A stretch of 64,000 bases of DNA from Salvator merianae (taxonomy: Eukaryota > Chordata > Lepidosauria > Squamata > Teiidae). How positions within the stretch are numbered: the first letter of the stretch is position 1; every line of letters begins with the position of its first letter. The translations under genes were made by a program, and so were the position numbers. The stretch is from the NCBI GenBank assembly GCA_003586115.2, contig QVOM02000025.1, forward strand, positions 85,439,521-85,503,520. Direction: 5' to 3'. Positions 1 through 11,414 of this stretch are shown here, in pieces. Below the pieces are notes generated by a model that made no database searches, had not been told where the DNA came from, and worked only from the letters and a program-made list of their open reading frames with translations.

Positions 1-4
1 AAGG

Positions 5-50
5 TCCTCTCCTCTCCTCTCCTCTCCTCTCCTCTCCTCTCCTCTCCTCT
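5..50 (+). repeat. (CCTCT)n pentanucleotide microsatellite
   Basis: About nine CCTCT units at the window start. Confidence 0.97.
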
Positions 51-52
51 CA

Positions 53-660
53 TCTCATCTCTCTTTCTCCTTTTTTTTTGTTAAAGTAAAAGAACCTGCA
101 TGGAAAAAACCTCAATTCATTTTGGAGTCTTTCCTGTAAGCCATTATCCTTCTGCTAAGGTGTTTTTCTACAACACCATCTTTCATTCAGAAATCACACT
201 TTTACCACTTAAAGCACAAGGGAAGTAATTAAATTTAACAGGAGGATTGTCTTTGAGACAAATATACTCTATCTTGTGGAGTGAGAAAGAGCAGAGAATT
301 CCTCTGAAGAGAGGCAGGATAGCTGCGGAAGCATTCCCTGTCAAATCAACTGCTTCTTGTGAGCTTTCACCCCATGTTGCCATTTTTCTAATTATCTTTC
401 TTAAAAGCCCTAGAAGTTCACAAAGAACCAGGCCAGGGTGGGACCACCAAACACATAAGCATTCTTCCTATCACATCTTGTGAAAAAGATACCTTACACA
501 CTGATCAGAAGTATTTGTTAAGCATGCTGTGAGCACTTGATGCTCAGGTTTTGGGGCTTTTAGGGAAGCCCGTAAGTGTGCAAATGAACTTGTGCATTTA
601 AATATGTCTTTATTGCTGATTCTATAAAAGAGATACTGGATTCTGACTGAACTGAAGAAG
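53..660. other. no recognised feature
   Basis: Ordinary AT-rich sequence. The short frames have no protein-like character. Confidence 0.6.
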
Positions 661-666
661 AAAGCA

Positions 667-707
667 TTGCTTTGCTTTGCTTTGCTTTGCTTTGCTTTGC
701 TTTGCTT
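667..707 (+). repeat. (TTTGC)n pentanucleotide microsatellite
   Basis: About eight TTTGC units. The LCFAL-type frame across it is an artefact. Confidence 0.97.
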
Positions 708-865
708 AATATATATATTAAATTATCCCCCCAAAATAATATATGCTGGAAAAGAGAAAAAAAAAAAGCTACTACATCACCACCACACTACCAAACTACC
801 CCTTGTGCATACTGGTTGACAACTTTAAATTACTTTTTCCATCTTCTTTCTCTTTCATTTTCATT

Positions 866-1520
866 TTAGCTGAACCAAAGAGTTAGTCTTGTTATTTCTT
901 CTCTCAATTCGTCCGGCACTTGGGGTCTCATCGAAAAATACAATAAATATTTCCATTTTTCCTCTGTTTTAGAAAGCAATTTCATACCTTGACTTTTAAA
1001 TCTTATTTCCCACATTTTATCAAATCTATATTGTTCCATTAGATACCTGTACTGCTCATCTAATGGCCATTTATTATTTTCCCTCCATCCAAATACAGTT
1101 GTTGATTGTGCTGCGTGTATCATTTGAGCAAATAAATACTGTTTTTCCTCCCTTATTTTCCCTGATGTCACATCAAACAAACATAGTTCAGGTGATAAAT
1201 TCAAATTTATATTTAAAACATCATTAGTTTTATTCTGAATATCTCTCCAAAACAGTTTCATAATATCACATTTACACCAAAGGTGGAAATATGTACTTCT
1301 ATGTCCACACCCATGCCAGCATTGCGATGACATTGTAGGTATCATATATGCTAATTGTGATGGTGTTCTATAGCATCTATAGAATATCTTAAGGACCATT
1401 TCCTGCACCCTATTGTTTTTTAATCCATTGGTTTTCTTCATCTTTAGCCCAACATTTTCCCTTGTGATACTAAGATCTAACTGCCATATTTGAAGCATGC
1501 TTTCCATTACTTCATTATTG
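866..1520 (-). pseudogene. 5'-truncated L1 LINE, ORF2 C-terminal fragment
   Basis: A 213-codon open frame at 866-1507 matches the C-terminal part of L1 ORF2, downstream of the reverse transcriptase. The typical L1 zinc-knuckle-like motif is visible as CWHGCGHRSTYFHLWCKC (C-x3-C-x7-H-x4-C). The frame ends at a stop near 866. The endonuclease and RT domains are absent, so the copy is 5' truncated and cannot move itself. I could not define the poly-A end or a target duplication. Confidence 0.85.
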
Positions 1521-1720
1521 TTTTACTTTACTAAAACAAACTCTCATATGAGATCCATCCCTTCTGATGCTGCAACGCAACACTTGCCATTTTCTTGTTG
1601 AATCCCCAGTTTCTCAGCTAATCCCAGTCATTAAGCACTGCAGGAAAACTCAGTAGAGGAGATGCTCAATCTTTGACTTATGGCAAAGATTGATAGGAAT
1701 GGTACTCTGTTCTACATTGT

Positions 1721-1895
1721 AGAATCATAGAACATAAAAGTCTGAAGAGGCCTTAAAGGTTAGCAAAGTTCCATTATTCCTGTGTGAAGCAGGCTTGTCC
1801 ATTGTTTGACAGCTCTGGCTGTACGGACATCACTTCTAAATCCTTTTCCTTGCATCATCAAGTATGCAAGCATTTTATTGGAGGTATTCACTATC
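1721..1895 (-). repeat. CR1-like LINE 3' UTR fragment
   Basis: GTAGAATCATAGAAC followed by an 'AGTCTGAAGAGGCCTTAAAG' type sequence is the reverse complement of a CR1 3' terminus (…CTATGATTCTA). The copy is diverged and its inner boundary is approximate. Confidence 0.7.
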
Positions 1896-2305
1896 CCTAA
1901 GGGATGTTGTACCATGAATAGAGAGTTAGCATATTGACATACAAGAGTATGAACTCGAGGCTGCTATGTTTTGAAAAGAAAACAGATTGTCACTAGGGAA
2001 AGCGTATATTGAACCGAACCATGTTTGTCAACAACTTTGATAGAAGTTGGATATAAACTTGAACCTTGACTATTCAGCAGCAACTGATGACAAGATACTA
2101 ACAATCATTTAATTACTAGCAATTGATTTGATAGCAGAAGTTACAAACTGAAAAGCGGTGAACTTACTTCTTTATAATAATGGTTGTATTTTTTCCTTTA
2201 TTGGTGCAATTTCTTCTGTGTTATATAATGTATGTTACATATTGTCAGGTTTACATATTTACATATCATATATTTATACAAATAGTTCAAATATATTTGA
2301 TATTA

Positions 2306-3136
2306 GGGTGTGCTCAGATGGGCTATTTTGGTCAACCTCCAATCAAACTGAGTCTGTGGAGTCCAGAAAGCTCTCCACGGAAGTCGCCCTTGCAGCTCTC
2401 CGCAGCAACCTGGAGACAACTCTTCTGCAATCGGCTGAACAGTGCTCTTGAGGCAACCTTTCCCAGTCAATCCCTCCCCTGTGCAAGTGGAGGAGGGATT
2501 TGGCAGAAGGTAGGAAGGAGGCCGCTGACATCACATCCTCCCATTCAAGCAACCAATTAACAGAACAGTCAGGGACTTTATTCACTGTTTCCACGGGTAC
2601 CCTGTGAAAAGGATTTATGAAGCATTTGGGCAATAGGTAGCCAGACCAACAGAGCTCTGAAATGGTGCTAACAGCTCCGTAGCTCCGTTCCCAGAGCTCT
2701 CAGCACCATTGCAGTAACAATGTTGGAAGTGCCCGCAGTGCTGCCGACATTTGGGACGAACCAGAAAGTTACTGAATGGGTGGCTGATCACAGTGGCTGA
2801 TAACTATGGAGCTCTTACTTACAGAAGAAGTTGCCGCCATTTGGGGTGAACTAGGAAGTAGCTAGACAGTGGGAATAGGAACCAATGAGAACAGAGAGAC
2901 TCCGGAATCAGCCAATTGCACAGTCAGAAGGATGGACCAATGAGCGTACTCTTCCGGCTGCTAACAAAGCCATTGCCTGGCTTCAAGTGAACTGCAGGAG
3001 GCTGCTGCAGCAGGCAAAAATGGGCGTTGAGACTTTTCATTGGAGAGATATATGGACAAGGAAATTTGTTTGCGCTTTCAGATAAGCGGTCTGCTCGTTT
3101 GCGTGTGGATAAAAGTGGGCATGTGTGATCACACCC
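2306..3136. mobile_element. 831-bp non-autonomous DNA element, TTA duplication
   Basis: The left end GGGTGTGCTCAGATGGGC and the inverted right end GGGTGTGATCACACATGCCC form terminal inverted repeats. TTA lies at 2303-2305 and 3137-3139. No transposase is encoded; the interior is GC-richer than its flanks. GGG ends with a TTA target fit a PIF/Harbinger-like MITE. Confidence 0.75.
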
Positions 3137-3177
3137 TTAGTTTGCAGCAAATAGAATAAACATTAAGTTTTTGGATC

Positions 3178-3436
3178 TAATTTGGGTTCAGTTCATTCAC
3201 AGTTCACAGCAAACTGCAATTTGGGGCATGATTCTCATACAAACTGAGCCACCTTGCAGTTTATAAAAAAATTCAGTCAAACAGAATCAAGGGAATTATA
3301 ACAAACAAAGCAAACCACAGTGAACCTAGGATGCTTCACTGTGGTTTGCATGGTTCAAATCAAATGTGAATCAAGCAGAGGTTTTTTTAAAAAAAAATGG
3401 TTTGAATTGATTGCAATGGTGTGCAGATCCTGCCTG
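3178..3436. repeat. decayed MITE-like repeat rich in TTCA/TGAA and CAAACC motifs
   Basis: GGTTCAGTTCATTCACAG, CACAGTGAACCTAGGATGC and CACTGTGGTTTGCATGG arms pair with each other. The right end GGTGTGCAGATCCTG resembles the TAGGRTGTGC class terminus. Confidence 0.4.
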
Positions 3437-3780
3437 AGGCCAATTCCACATTTATCTTTATTGTCCCTGTACAAAATGAGCCACTTGTATCAGGATAAGC
3501 AATCTGTTCCAGCCCCTATGTTGGCTCCAAATGCAGTGAAACAAGCTTCAAAATCAGTGCAAAGGGCCTCCAAGTGCTCTAAAGGCCAGGAATAAAGCTG
3601 AAGTTGAATGCTGACAAGATAGAGATATTGGGCAACAAGTTTCCAATTTCAGGAGTTGAAGAATTTTTCTGCGTTGGATGAGATTGCACTCCTTCAGAAA
3701 GGACAGGTTTGTAGTCTGGAGGAACTTTTAGAATCATCACAGATACCGGAAGCTCAGATAACATCTGTGGTGAAGAGTGC

Positions 3781-4280
3781 AGGTCTTTTTGTGCTTTTCA
3801 ACTTAGAACAGGATAATTATCCCATTCTAAGGTGGAATGGACCATGCAGTGCAAACACTGTCCTCACTGCATGGCTGGAAGCCTTACCTGAAGCCAGCAT
3901 TTGTGGTGCAAATGCAGGTAGCCATGCCCGTTCCTCAGCATGGCAGCAGCTGGGAAGCAGCCGCCCACTGCCATGGTGACCAGCAGCACTGCACAGTGCA
4001 CAGGCACATACACGTACAATAACCTGATTGGGCTTGTGCAATTGAGTTCTGCATATCACACTGGCCTGGACACTGCAACACCAAGTAAGTGTGAATGCAG
4101 TTTACCAGGAGGTGACTATCACCTCCTGGTAAGGTTGTGGAACACTAATTAGTGCTGCACAGGTAGTAGCAATCAGGAGCCGCTGTAGCCTACTCCCAGC
4201 CACTCGGGCCTCTGCAAGGTGCAAATGTACTCGACTAGCAAGATTCTAGATGCTTGCTAGTAGCGAGTGGAAACAGGCCC
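3781..4280. mobile_element. family A MITE inside an L2 LINE
   Basis: The ends are AGGTCTTTTTGTGC and the complement of GGAAACAGGCCC. TGC flanks it on both sides (3778-3780, 4281-4283). The L2 ORF2 sense continues on both sides. It contains internal hairpins, including perfect 14-bp arms at 4102-4115 and 4119-4132. No coding capacity. Confidence 0.8.
4102..4132. repeat. perfect 14-bp-arm hairpin inside the family A MITE
   Basis: TTACCAGGAGGTGA, a 3-base loop, then TCACCTCCTGGTAA. Confidence 0.9.
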
Positions 4281-5376
4281 TGCCTATTAACCAGCTTTTC
4301 TCCAACCTGGATAGGGAGAATCTGGCCACTAGTGTCCAGATTTCATATCTGGATTACTGCAATGAGATCTACATAGGGCTACTCTTGTACCTGGTCCAGA
4401 AACTCCAACTAATGCAAAACACAGTGGCCAAATTATTTAGTGGGCTGCCTGCTTGCACACAAATAATAGCTATGCTAAAGCACTTTTACTGCTTGCCAAT
4501 CAGTTGCCAGGCCAGATTCAAGATCCTATGTTTGGTATATATGGTCCTAAACAAGGATCAGTACTCGTCTCATGGTCTTTCCTGATAAAGGTCAGCAGGA
4601 TAGTTGAGATGCTCTGGAAATATTCTGTTATGGGTACCACCAATCACTGAATGTCATCTTGCAGTGTCCCATAGCAGGGCCTTGTCTGTGGTGTGGCCTA
4701 TACCAGAGAATGCTCTTCCCTCAAATATTCATGGGGCATTTTTCATTATATCTTTCAGGCATTTATTGAAAACCCTGGCATTCTCAGTGTGAGTGAATGC
4801 TTGTTTTATATCCCCATCCAGTTTTTAATATCTGTTTTTTCATACAGTTATTTTAATTGCTTCCAACTTGTTTTTTTTTTTTTTTTAATTGTAAACTGCT
4901 TTGAAATCTTTTATATGAAAAAGCAATGTAAGAATGTATTTTAATAAATAAAATAGCTACGGATTAAGCTGAACGTTTCCCCTCTCTTCCCATTTCTTCA
5001 GAGATTTTTTTTTTTTTTTGTCAGTGAACACTTTTACAGTTGCAACTTGATTTAATCCAGAAAAATGGCATGCAAATGAAAATCACATAAATACAGCAAC
5101 TGTCTTCAATGTGAAAAGATTGGTGGGTCAACCTCAGCAAAAAGTTCAGCTGACTTACATTGGCCATTGTCTTAAATTGGGCTGACTAATCTGCCTGACA
5201 ACTGCATTGACTTCAATGGGAAATTGGCTTCTCCGTGCAAGCAAGTGGAGAAAAGGAAACTTTCACTGTCTTGCACTGATTTGACTAACTTGCCTTTTCG
5301 TTTATATTGACTTAAACAGGGAATTAGCATCTGCTCTTGATTGGGTTTCTATTAGAAACAGGCACAAACTAAAATT

Positions 5377-5658
5377 ATGTATTTGGTTTGCCATCGAATG
5401 AAACACCCATTCGTTCAGTTCAGCGGTGAACTGTTTAATTGTACAAACAGTTGTTCGTGTTCAGTTTCAAACTGATTTAAAAACAAGAAATATCATTTTT
5501 CCATTGAAAAAAAGCCCTTCTAAGGGCACAAACACAGCAAATGCGAACTGTTTGATCAAATATTCTTGTTTGCAAGTGGGGGACTGCTTTGGTTCGATTG
5601 AAGTTTTGGAAATTCGAACAACCGCATGTTCAGTTTGAACCAGTTTGGCACATTTCTA
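5377..5658. repeat. decayed MITE of the TTTGGTTCGAAC class
   Basis: GAACTG, GTTCG and TTCAAAC motifs recur in both orientations, ending GTTTGGCACATTTCTAGT (compare TAGAAATGTGCC). The left terminus is not preserved. Confidence 0.45.
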
Positions 5659-5714
5659 GTTTCTATGCTCTGGAAGAAACAGCTGCGTGATTTGTTGGGG
5701 GCTCTTGGACTCTG

Positions 5715-6090
5715 TGCTGACACTTGAAGGTCAGGTGGAGGCCAGGAGTGCCTATTTCCAGGTACAGCTGATTCACCACCTATTTGGACACGGACAGCCT
5801 GGCCATGCTAACCCATGCTCTGGTAACTTCCAGACTGGACTATTGTAACACGCTGTACATGGGGCTGTCCTTGAAGACAGTTTGGAAGCTGGTACAGAAT
5901 GCAGCTGTTAGTCTGCTGACCAGGACAGCTGGCCGGATGCATATTATGCTGGTCTTAAAAGAGACCAATTCAAGGTGTTTAGCCTTTAACTTATAAGGCC
6001 TTAAATAACTTGGGCCCCAAATTTCCAGAGGAACACCTCTTCCCATATAGACCTGCCCATGCCCTAAGATCTGCCAGTGAACCAAACAAG
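5715..6090 (+). pseudogene. L2-type LINE ORF2 fragment
   Basis: The plus strand encodes LTHALVTSRLDYCNTLYMGL, then an indel, VQNAAVSLL and TRTAGRMHIMLVLKE. In the next frame it reads PEEHLFPYRPAHALRSASE. This matches the L2 block SRLDYCNALYxGLPLKT…LVQNAAARLLTG…YxPxRxLRSA. It runs directly into the (TTTC)n tract at 6091. Confidence 0.85.
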
Positions 6091-6093
6091 TTT

Positions 6094-6163
<70 letters not shown>

Positions 6164-6224
6164 TTCCTTCCTTCCTTCCTTCCTTCCTTCCTTCCTTCCT
6201 TCCTTCCTTCCTTTCTTTCTTTCC
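6091..6224 (+). repeat. (TTTC)n(TTCC)n compound microsatellite
   Basis: Roughly 70 bp of TTTC units switch to about 50 bp of TTCC, then back to TTTC. It abuts the L2 fragment at 5715-6090. Confidence 0.97.
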
Positions 6225-6414
6225 AGACTGCAATACACAAAGGCCAGCTAAGATAGGCACAGCCCAATTTCTCCCACATATACACAGACAGGTATTTTTC
6301 ACAAACTAATGCACACTGATGCCAGCCAAAATGCCTGCAGCAGTGCATACCCACACCTCAGACAAGAGTTCAATGGCAAAATTGATAGAAATGGTAGGAA
6401 GAACAATGTTTTCT

Positions 6415-6430
6415 ACCTTTTGTGATTTCT
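6415..6430. repeat. left target-site duplication of the L1 at 6431-7410
   Basis: ACCTTTTGTGATTTCT, identical to 7411-7426. Confidence 0.92.
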
Positions 6431-7410
6431 TTTTTTTTCTTTTTTTTTAAAAAATTTCTTTATTTTTATTGTTCTTGTATTTCAAATATATAAAATTACA
6501 GTTTACATTGCATTCTTAAGTCACTATTATTATCAAATTCATCTTTCATTAACAGTTTCTTCTAAACTTCATGTTCTTTGACATCCTGTACTCCTTCCTT
6601 CTTCTTCTTTTTTCACTGAAACTCTTCTTTCTTCTTCTTCTTCTTTTTTTTTTACTCTTCAAATCCAGCAATTGCAAGTCCATTATCCATCTCTTGCAGA
6701 AAGTCAATAAAGGGTTTCCAGTTCCTGTAAAACCTATCAACTGTCTTAGTTCTCAAAAGATTTGTCAGTTTGTCCATCTCGGCCAACTCCATCATTTTAA
6801 CTAACCAATCCTCCACCGTTGGTAATATCTCTCCTTTCCACTTCTGGGCATATACCATTCTGGCAGCAGTTACCATATTTTGCAATAACACATTGACACC
6901 TTCAACATTATTTTCCACTATCCCCAATAGGAATAATTCCGGTCTAAAAGGAATGTTTGTCTTTAAAATTTTCTGCATAGCTATGTGAATTTGAACCCAA
7001 AACTTTTTGGTTTTTACACAAGTCCACCACATATGATAAAACGTACCCTCATGTTTCTTACATTTCCAACATTTACTTGACATACCTTGATACATTTTTG
7101 AAATTCTGAAAGGTGTTAAGTACCATCTATACCTCATCTTATATATATTCTCTTTCAACATATTACATACAGTAAATTTCATATCTTTGGTCCACAATTT
7201 TTCCCATTGATCCATTGAAATGTTATAACCAAAATGTTGTGCCCATTTTATCATACAATCTTTAACTTGCTCTTGTTGTAATTCTATTTTCAAAAGAAAA
7301 TCATACAGTACCCCTATAACCCCCCTTTCTTCTTTTGCCAATTTTTCTTCCCATTTCTGTCTTTCTAGTTCAAAGTTCATCCTTCTTTTATCTTCTTTAA
7401 AAACATCCAT
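6431..7410 (-). mobile_element. 5'-truncated L1 insertion with intact target duplication
   Basis: On the minus strand, 6652-7410 encodes 252 uninterrupted residues of the L1 ORF2 C-terminus. These include the CWKCKKHEGTFYHMWWTC knuckle (C-x2-C, then H-x4-C). The 3' UTR follows, and a poly-A tail appears as a T-run on the plus strand from 6431. The same 16-mer, ACCTTTTGTGATTTCT, flanks the insert at 6415-6430 and 7411-7426. Together these are the hallmarks of target-primed reverse transcription. The perfect duplication and open frame suggest a fairly young insertion. It lacks endonuclease and RT, so it is dead on arrival. Confidence 0.93.
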
Positions 7411-7426
7411 ACCTTTTGTGATTTCT
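7411..7426. repeat. right target-site duplication of the L1 at 6431-7410
   Basis: ACCTTTTGTGATTTCT, identical to 6415-6430. Confidence 0.92.
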
Positions 7427-8250
7427 GAACATCAAGCTTTTTTTTTGTTTGTTTCCAAAATCTGTGCACCGAAAAAAGTTGTGCAGGAAAAAAGCGCAAG
7501 AAAAATTGTGTGTACAGCAACAAAACTGTGTGCATGTAAAGGCATACACCAACACACATACCCTAAAGCACCCTGCTTGTACTCAGGAACCTAGTCACTC
7601 ATGCTGCAGGGTTGTCCTCTGAACTTGGAGTTATTTGCTCATTTAATGAGTTCATTTTTAACTGTGTCTTACATTGCTTTCATTGCATCCCCCCGAGACC
7701 TCTGGCTACAGGGTGGAGTATACATATATGGGCCTGAGTCACTTCAGGCAGGTCACAATTCAGCAACCATGCAATAGCAAAACCAGGATATCAGAAACCA
7801 CGTAAAGGCTGTATTTCTACATACAGTGTTGCAATTTCAAACGTACAGACCAAAGCTAGAAAGTATATGGAAAAGGAACCATACAAAGACAAAGATGTTG
7901 CGGCAGAAGAAGATGGAACCACCTGGGGATAGAAAGAAAAAAGTATAGAGAAAGATAATGCGAGGGAGACGTGGAAGTGACCAAAAGGTCTCCACTTATA
8001 TGCCATTAATTCTGTCGTCTCAGTAAAGGAACACGATGTGTAATCTCATAATTGTCTCCTTTACTGGTCGCTTTGAAGACCAACACTACTTAGCTGTAGA
8101 TTGTTATTTTCTCCATCTAATTGCTCAGTATGGTTTTGAGAGGGGTACAAAATGACAAGGGGTTCATTTTAAGAGCATTTGCTCCAGCTATTTATTTCCA
8201 CCGTATAATATCAACAACACTTCAATATTGGTATTTGGTATCACAAGAGA
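7427..8250. other. no recognised feature
   Basis: Non-coding sequence between the L1 at 6431-7410 and the polypyrimidine tract. Confidence 0.55.
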
Positions 8251-8308
<58 letters not shown>

Positions 8309-8603
8309 CTGTCTCTCACCTCCCTCTCCCTCCCACCTTTCTTTCTGTCCTCCCTCCCCCTCATTTTTCTTTCATCCCTCCTTCCTTACCCTCCTACTCT
8401 CTCCCTTATTTTCTTCCTTCCTTCTTTCCTTCTTCCCTTCCTTCCTTCCTCCCTCTCTCCTTCTCTCCCTCTGGTCTTTCTCTCCTCCCTCCTTCTCATT
8501 TTTCTTTCTTTCTTCCCTCCTTTCTTCCCTTTGCTCTCCCTCCCTTATTTCCTTCCTTCCTTCCTTAACTTCCTTCCTTTCTTCCCCCTCTCTTTATCCC
8601 CCC

Positions 8604-8663
<60 letters not shown>

Positions 8664-8682
8664 TCCTTTCTTTCTTTCCTTC

Positions 8683-8727
<45 letters not shown>

Positions 8728-8824
8728 TTCCTTCCTTCCTTCCTTCCTTCCTTCCTTCCTTCATTCCTTACTTTCTTCCTTCCTTCCTTCCTTTCTCTCC
8801 CTCTCTTTCCCTCCCTCCCTCCTC
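8251..8824 (+). repeat. 574-bp polypyrimidine tract
   Basis: It is almost purely C/T on the plus strand: (TTTC)n at both ends of an imperfect TTCC/CTCC middle, then (TTTC)n(TTCC)n. Only a few purines interrupt it. The long SFFLSFF and PSFLPSF reading frames are artefacts. Confidence 0.97.
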
Positions 8825-9034
8825 ACTGGATTTGGTTATTTGATGTTAGATGAATGCACAAAGCACTCCTATCATTTTTTGCCCAAGTGAGAAAGCAATC
8901 TTTCCATTCTCACATGCTGTCAAAAAACTCAGGGTTCATCCACACGGGGGTGGGATCAGGGTCCTGGGGTGGAGTGGCTGCCTTAGTATCATAGATCCCC
9001 AGCATACCCCATGTGTTGCTCTTCAGCCCTGTGG

Positions 9035-9397
9035 GGGAAGAAAAGAAGGCTGAGAGGCGACATGATAGCTGTTTTCAAGTATCTGAAGGGCTGTCACAGT
9101 GCAGAGGGATTGGCCCTATTCTCACTTACACAGGAAGGAAGGATTAGAAGCAATGGGATGAAACTTCAAGGGAGTAGTTACAGACTAGATATTAGAAAAG
9201 ATTTTCTGACAATAAGGGCGATCCATCAATGGAACAGGTTGCCACAGAAGGCAGTGAGCTCTCCTTCGCTGGAGGTCTTCAAGGAAAGGCTGGGCAGACA
9301 TTTGTCTGGGATGGTTTAGTGGATCCTGCATTAAGCAGGGAGCTGGGCTCAATGACCCTGGAGGTTCCTTCCAACTCTATGATTCTATAATTCTATG
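9035..9397 (+). pseudogene. CR1 LINE 3' end (ORF2 C-terminus and tail)
   Basis: The plus strand encodes RLRGDMIAVFKYLKG, then SYRLDIRKDFLTIRAIHQW and NRLPQKAVSSPSLEVFKERL, the standard CR1 ORF2 C-terminal tail. The typical CR1 3' terminus follows: TTCCTTCCAACTCTATG and a short ATTCTATR repeat ending at 9397. CR1 copies are usually 5' truncated and lack poly-A, as here. Only the last roughly 100 codons survive. Confidence 0.92.
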
Positions 9398-11074
9398 AAG
9401 AAACACTCCACCAGTGGCATATCACCTGCAGAAGTCCCACAATGCAGTCAGAATCACTGCTAGAGACTGGAAGTGGAAGCAGAACTCTGCCAGAGGTCCA
9501 GTTCCCTGCAGCAATTGAAGCTACATGCCCAGCCATGGCTTCATCCCTGGGCCAACACAAATGTTCCTGCAATGTCACAGGGTTGAATGTGGCAAAGAAG
9601 GCAGCTTGAGAGTAGTTAAATTGGGCTGCCCAAAAATGCCATCCTCATGGGTCTTAGATGAGTCTCGGAGGCTGAAAAGGGGAAGAAGAATTTGTCTGCC
9701 TAGGTCCCTTGATGTCTGAGGGAAACCATGTGGATGCTGTTCTGCATGACAATAGATGACAACACAGGGTTGTCATATACTACTTCTCCCAGCTTGTTAG
9801 TACAGGAACACTCTCCCATTTCCAAATGAATGTGACCTTTTCAAATGTACTGACGTGTGTGTTGACCGGAAATGTGAGCACAGCTGGGGCCTGAAGGAAT
9901 TATTAGCCATTTGCAGCAGCTGCCCAACATGGCTAGCCAATGAGGGCACACTGCTTATGGAAGTGGTGCTGTTCCCAAGGGGCCTGCCACTTCAGGGATA
10001 ATGAGGACAAGGTCCTAGTGGTCAAGGCCCAGGGTCGCACTGAGTTTGTTGAACTATTCAGGTATTTATTTGGTGGCCCTTATGAGATGAACAGATTTGT
10101 TTGATTGTTTTGTTTTTTTTAAATCCAGTGCTGTGTGCCTCCATGGTTAGGTGTCTGTATTGGGATTGTGCCTGGAGAGAAGAAGGAAAGAAGAGGAGAA
10201 TAGCGGTACTCTCATTTCATTGATCATAAGGTAGGGATAGCTTGGGACTGGGAGAAGGAGACATTATGGCAGGATCTGAACAGGAACATCTTGTCTGCAC
10301 TGTGGGGAAGTCTACCAAGAGTCCATGCCTCCTGTGGAATGCCGTGTCATCATGGGATGTGGTATCGGAGTGGCCCCAGTATAAAAAGGGCACCAGAGCC
10401 CACTCCAACAGGAAACCATTTTGATGCAGCCTTTGATGCATTCCCTGGTGGTAGACTAACCCAGCTGTTCATGTGCAGATGATACCAAGCAGGTGGAGCT
10501 GTCTACTTGGCGAGCACAGACTAACACCATTTCACTGGATTCCTGGAAGTGACCCTGGAAGTGGGGCACTTCTGGGCACAAAGCTAAAACATCCCTGGCT
10601 TTCAACTTTGGAGGTTGAGAACTTTCATTCTCAACCTCCAAAAATTAGGCTGGGCTGGACTATTGTAATGTGGACAGCCTGTGACCTGTGCCACCAGCCA
10701 TTCCTCCAATCTTGGGCCAGATCACTCAGTCTGGCCCACCATAGTGCAGGACAACATGGGATGTGCAGATCCTGTCTATAGTACCAGAAGGTTTAAGTGG
10801 CTATGTAATATCATTGGTCCTTCCTCCCACCTCTTCCAGTACCTACAGCCATGGCTTTTGAACCCATTTGCCAGGTGACTCTGCTGCCAAATGCCCAATC
10901 AGTTCATAATAAAGCACCACTTCTGTGCATTACTAAAACCTGAACAGGAGATCTGGGTGGAGTGGAGCTGTGCCAGGCTTTTCAGCATAGCATCAGCCTA
11001 GGTTGGAAGGTCGGGTTGGGAGAATAGCTATGATTTTTACCGATAGCATTCAATTCACCAGAAAAGCTCTGCAG
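9398..11074. other. no clear feature; possible faint LINE trace
   Basis: Mostly unique. GGGCTGGACTATTGTAATGT near 10650 recalls the L2 LDYCN codons and may be an isolated L2 remnant. AGTATAAAAAGGGC near 10379 looks TATA-like but has no supported transcript. Confidence 0.45.
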
Positions 11075-11082
11075 GTTAAGGC

Positions 11083-11414
11083 TAGGAATGTGTATGAACA
11101 AAATTTGTGTTTTCAATGCACTTTTGAAGACAAAGCCGGTATTTTTGCTTCATTGTTGAATCACAACAAAAAAAGTGGGGTTTTGTGTTCGATTTTGCAG
11201 TTTTCGCTACATTTCCCCTCTACTGAAAACAGATTAAAACACAGTGAAAATGTGAATATTCAATAGAATTTTTCACTTTTATGTGGAGGGGGAGAGACTA
11301 ATTCGATTTGATCAAACTCTGGAAATGTGAAAAACTGGATTTTCTTTTCAAATATCTGCAAATGTAAAATTTCGACGCAGTTTGTGAAGGTGAATCAAAT
11401 TTAGTACATCACTA
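11083..11414. mobile_element. hAT-type MITE (TAGGAATGTG ends)
   Basis: The left end is TAGGAATGTGTATGAAC and the right end TTTAGTACATCACTA. The flanks GTTAAGGC (11075-11082) and ATTAAGGC (11415-11422) match at 7 of 8. The interior is AT-rich with many GAAAA/TTTTC stretches. Confidence 0.72.

Larger units (their letters stand above)
3590..4954 (+). pseudogene. L2-type LINE ORF2 remnant, split by a MITE
   Basis: Before the MITE at 3781-4280 the sequence encodes LKLNADKIEILG and then AQITSVVKSA. After it the coding sense resumes with NLDRENLATSVQISYLDYCN, GLLLYLVQKLQLMQNTVAKL and PISCQARFKILCLVYMVLN. These are the L2 ORF2 C-terminal blocks (LNPDKTEV, SRLDYCNALY, LVQNAAARLL, FKVLxLxxKALN). A diverged L2-like 3' UTR ends in AATAAATAAAATA near 4954. 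Frameshifts and stops make it a fossil. Confidence 0.82.

Noticed and set aside
6010..6354. Overlapping frames rich in KERKKER/EGRKEGRK and SFFLSFF
   Set aside because: Pure translations of (TTTC)n/(TTCC)n in several frames on both strands.
8121..8890. Two 220-240-codon frames rich in Ser/Phe/Leu/Pro
   Set aside because: Read-through of a stop-poor polypyrimidine tract, not protein-coding.
10370..10420. TATA-like AGTATAAAAAGGGC as a promoter
   Set aside because: No associated open frame, first exon or CpG context; expected by chance in AT-rich DNA.
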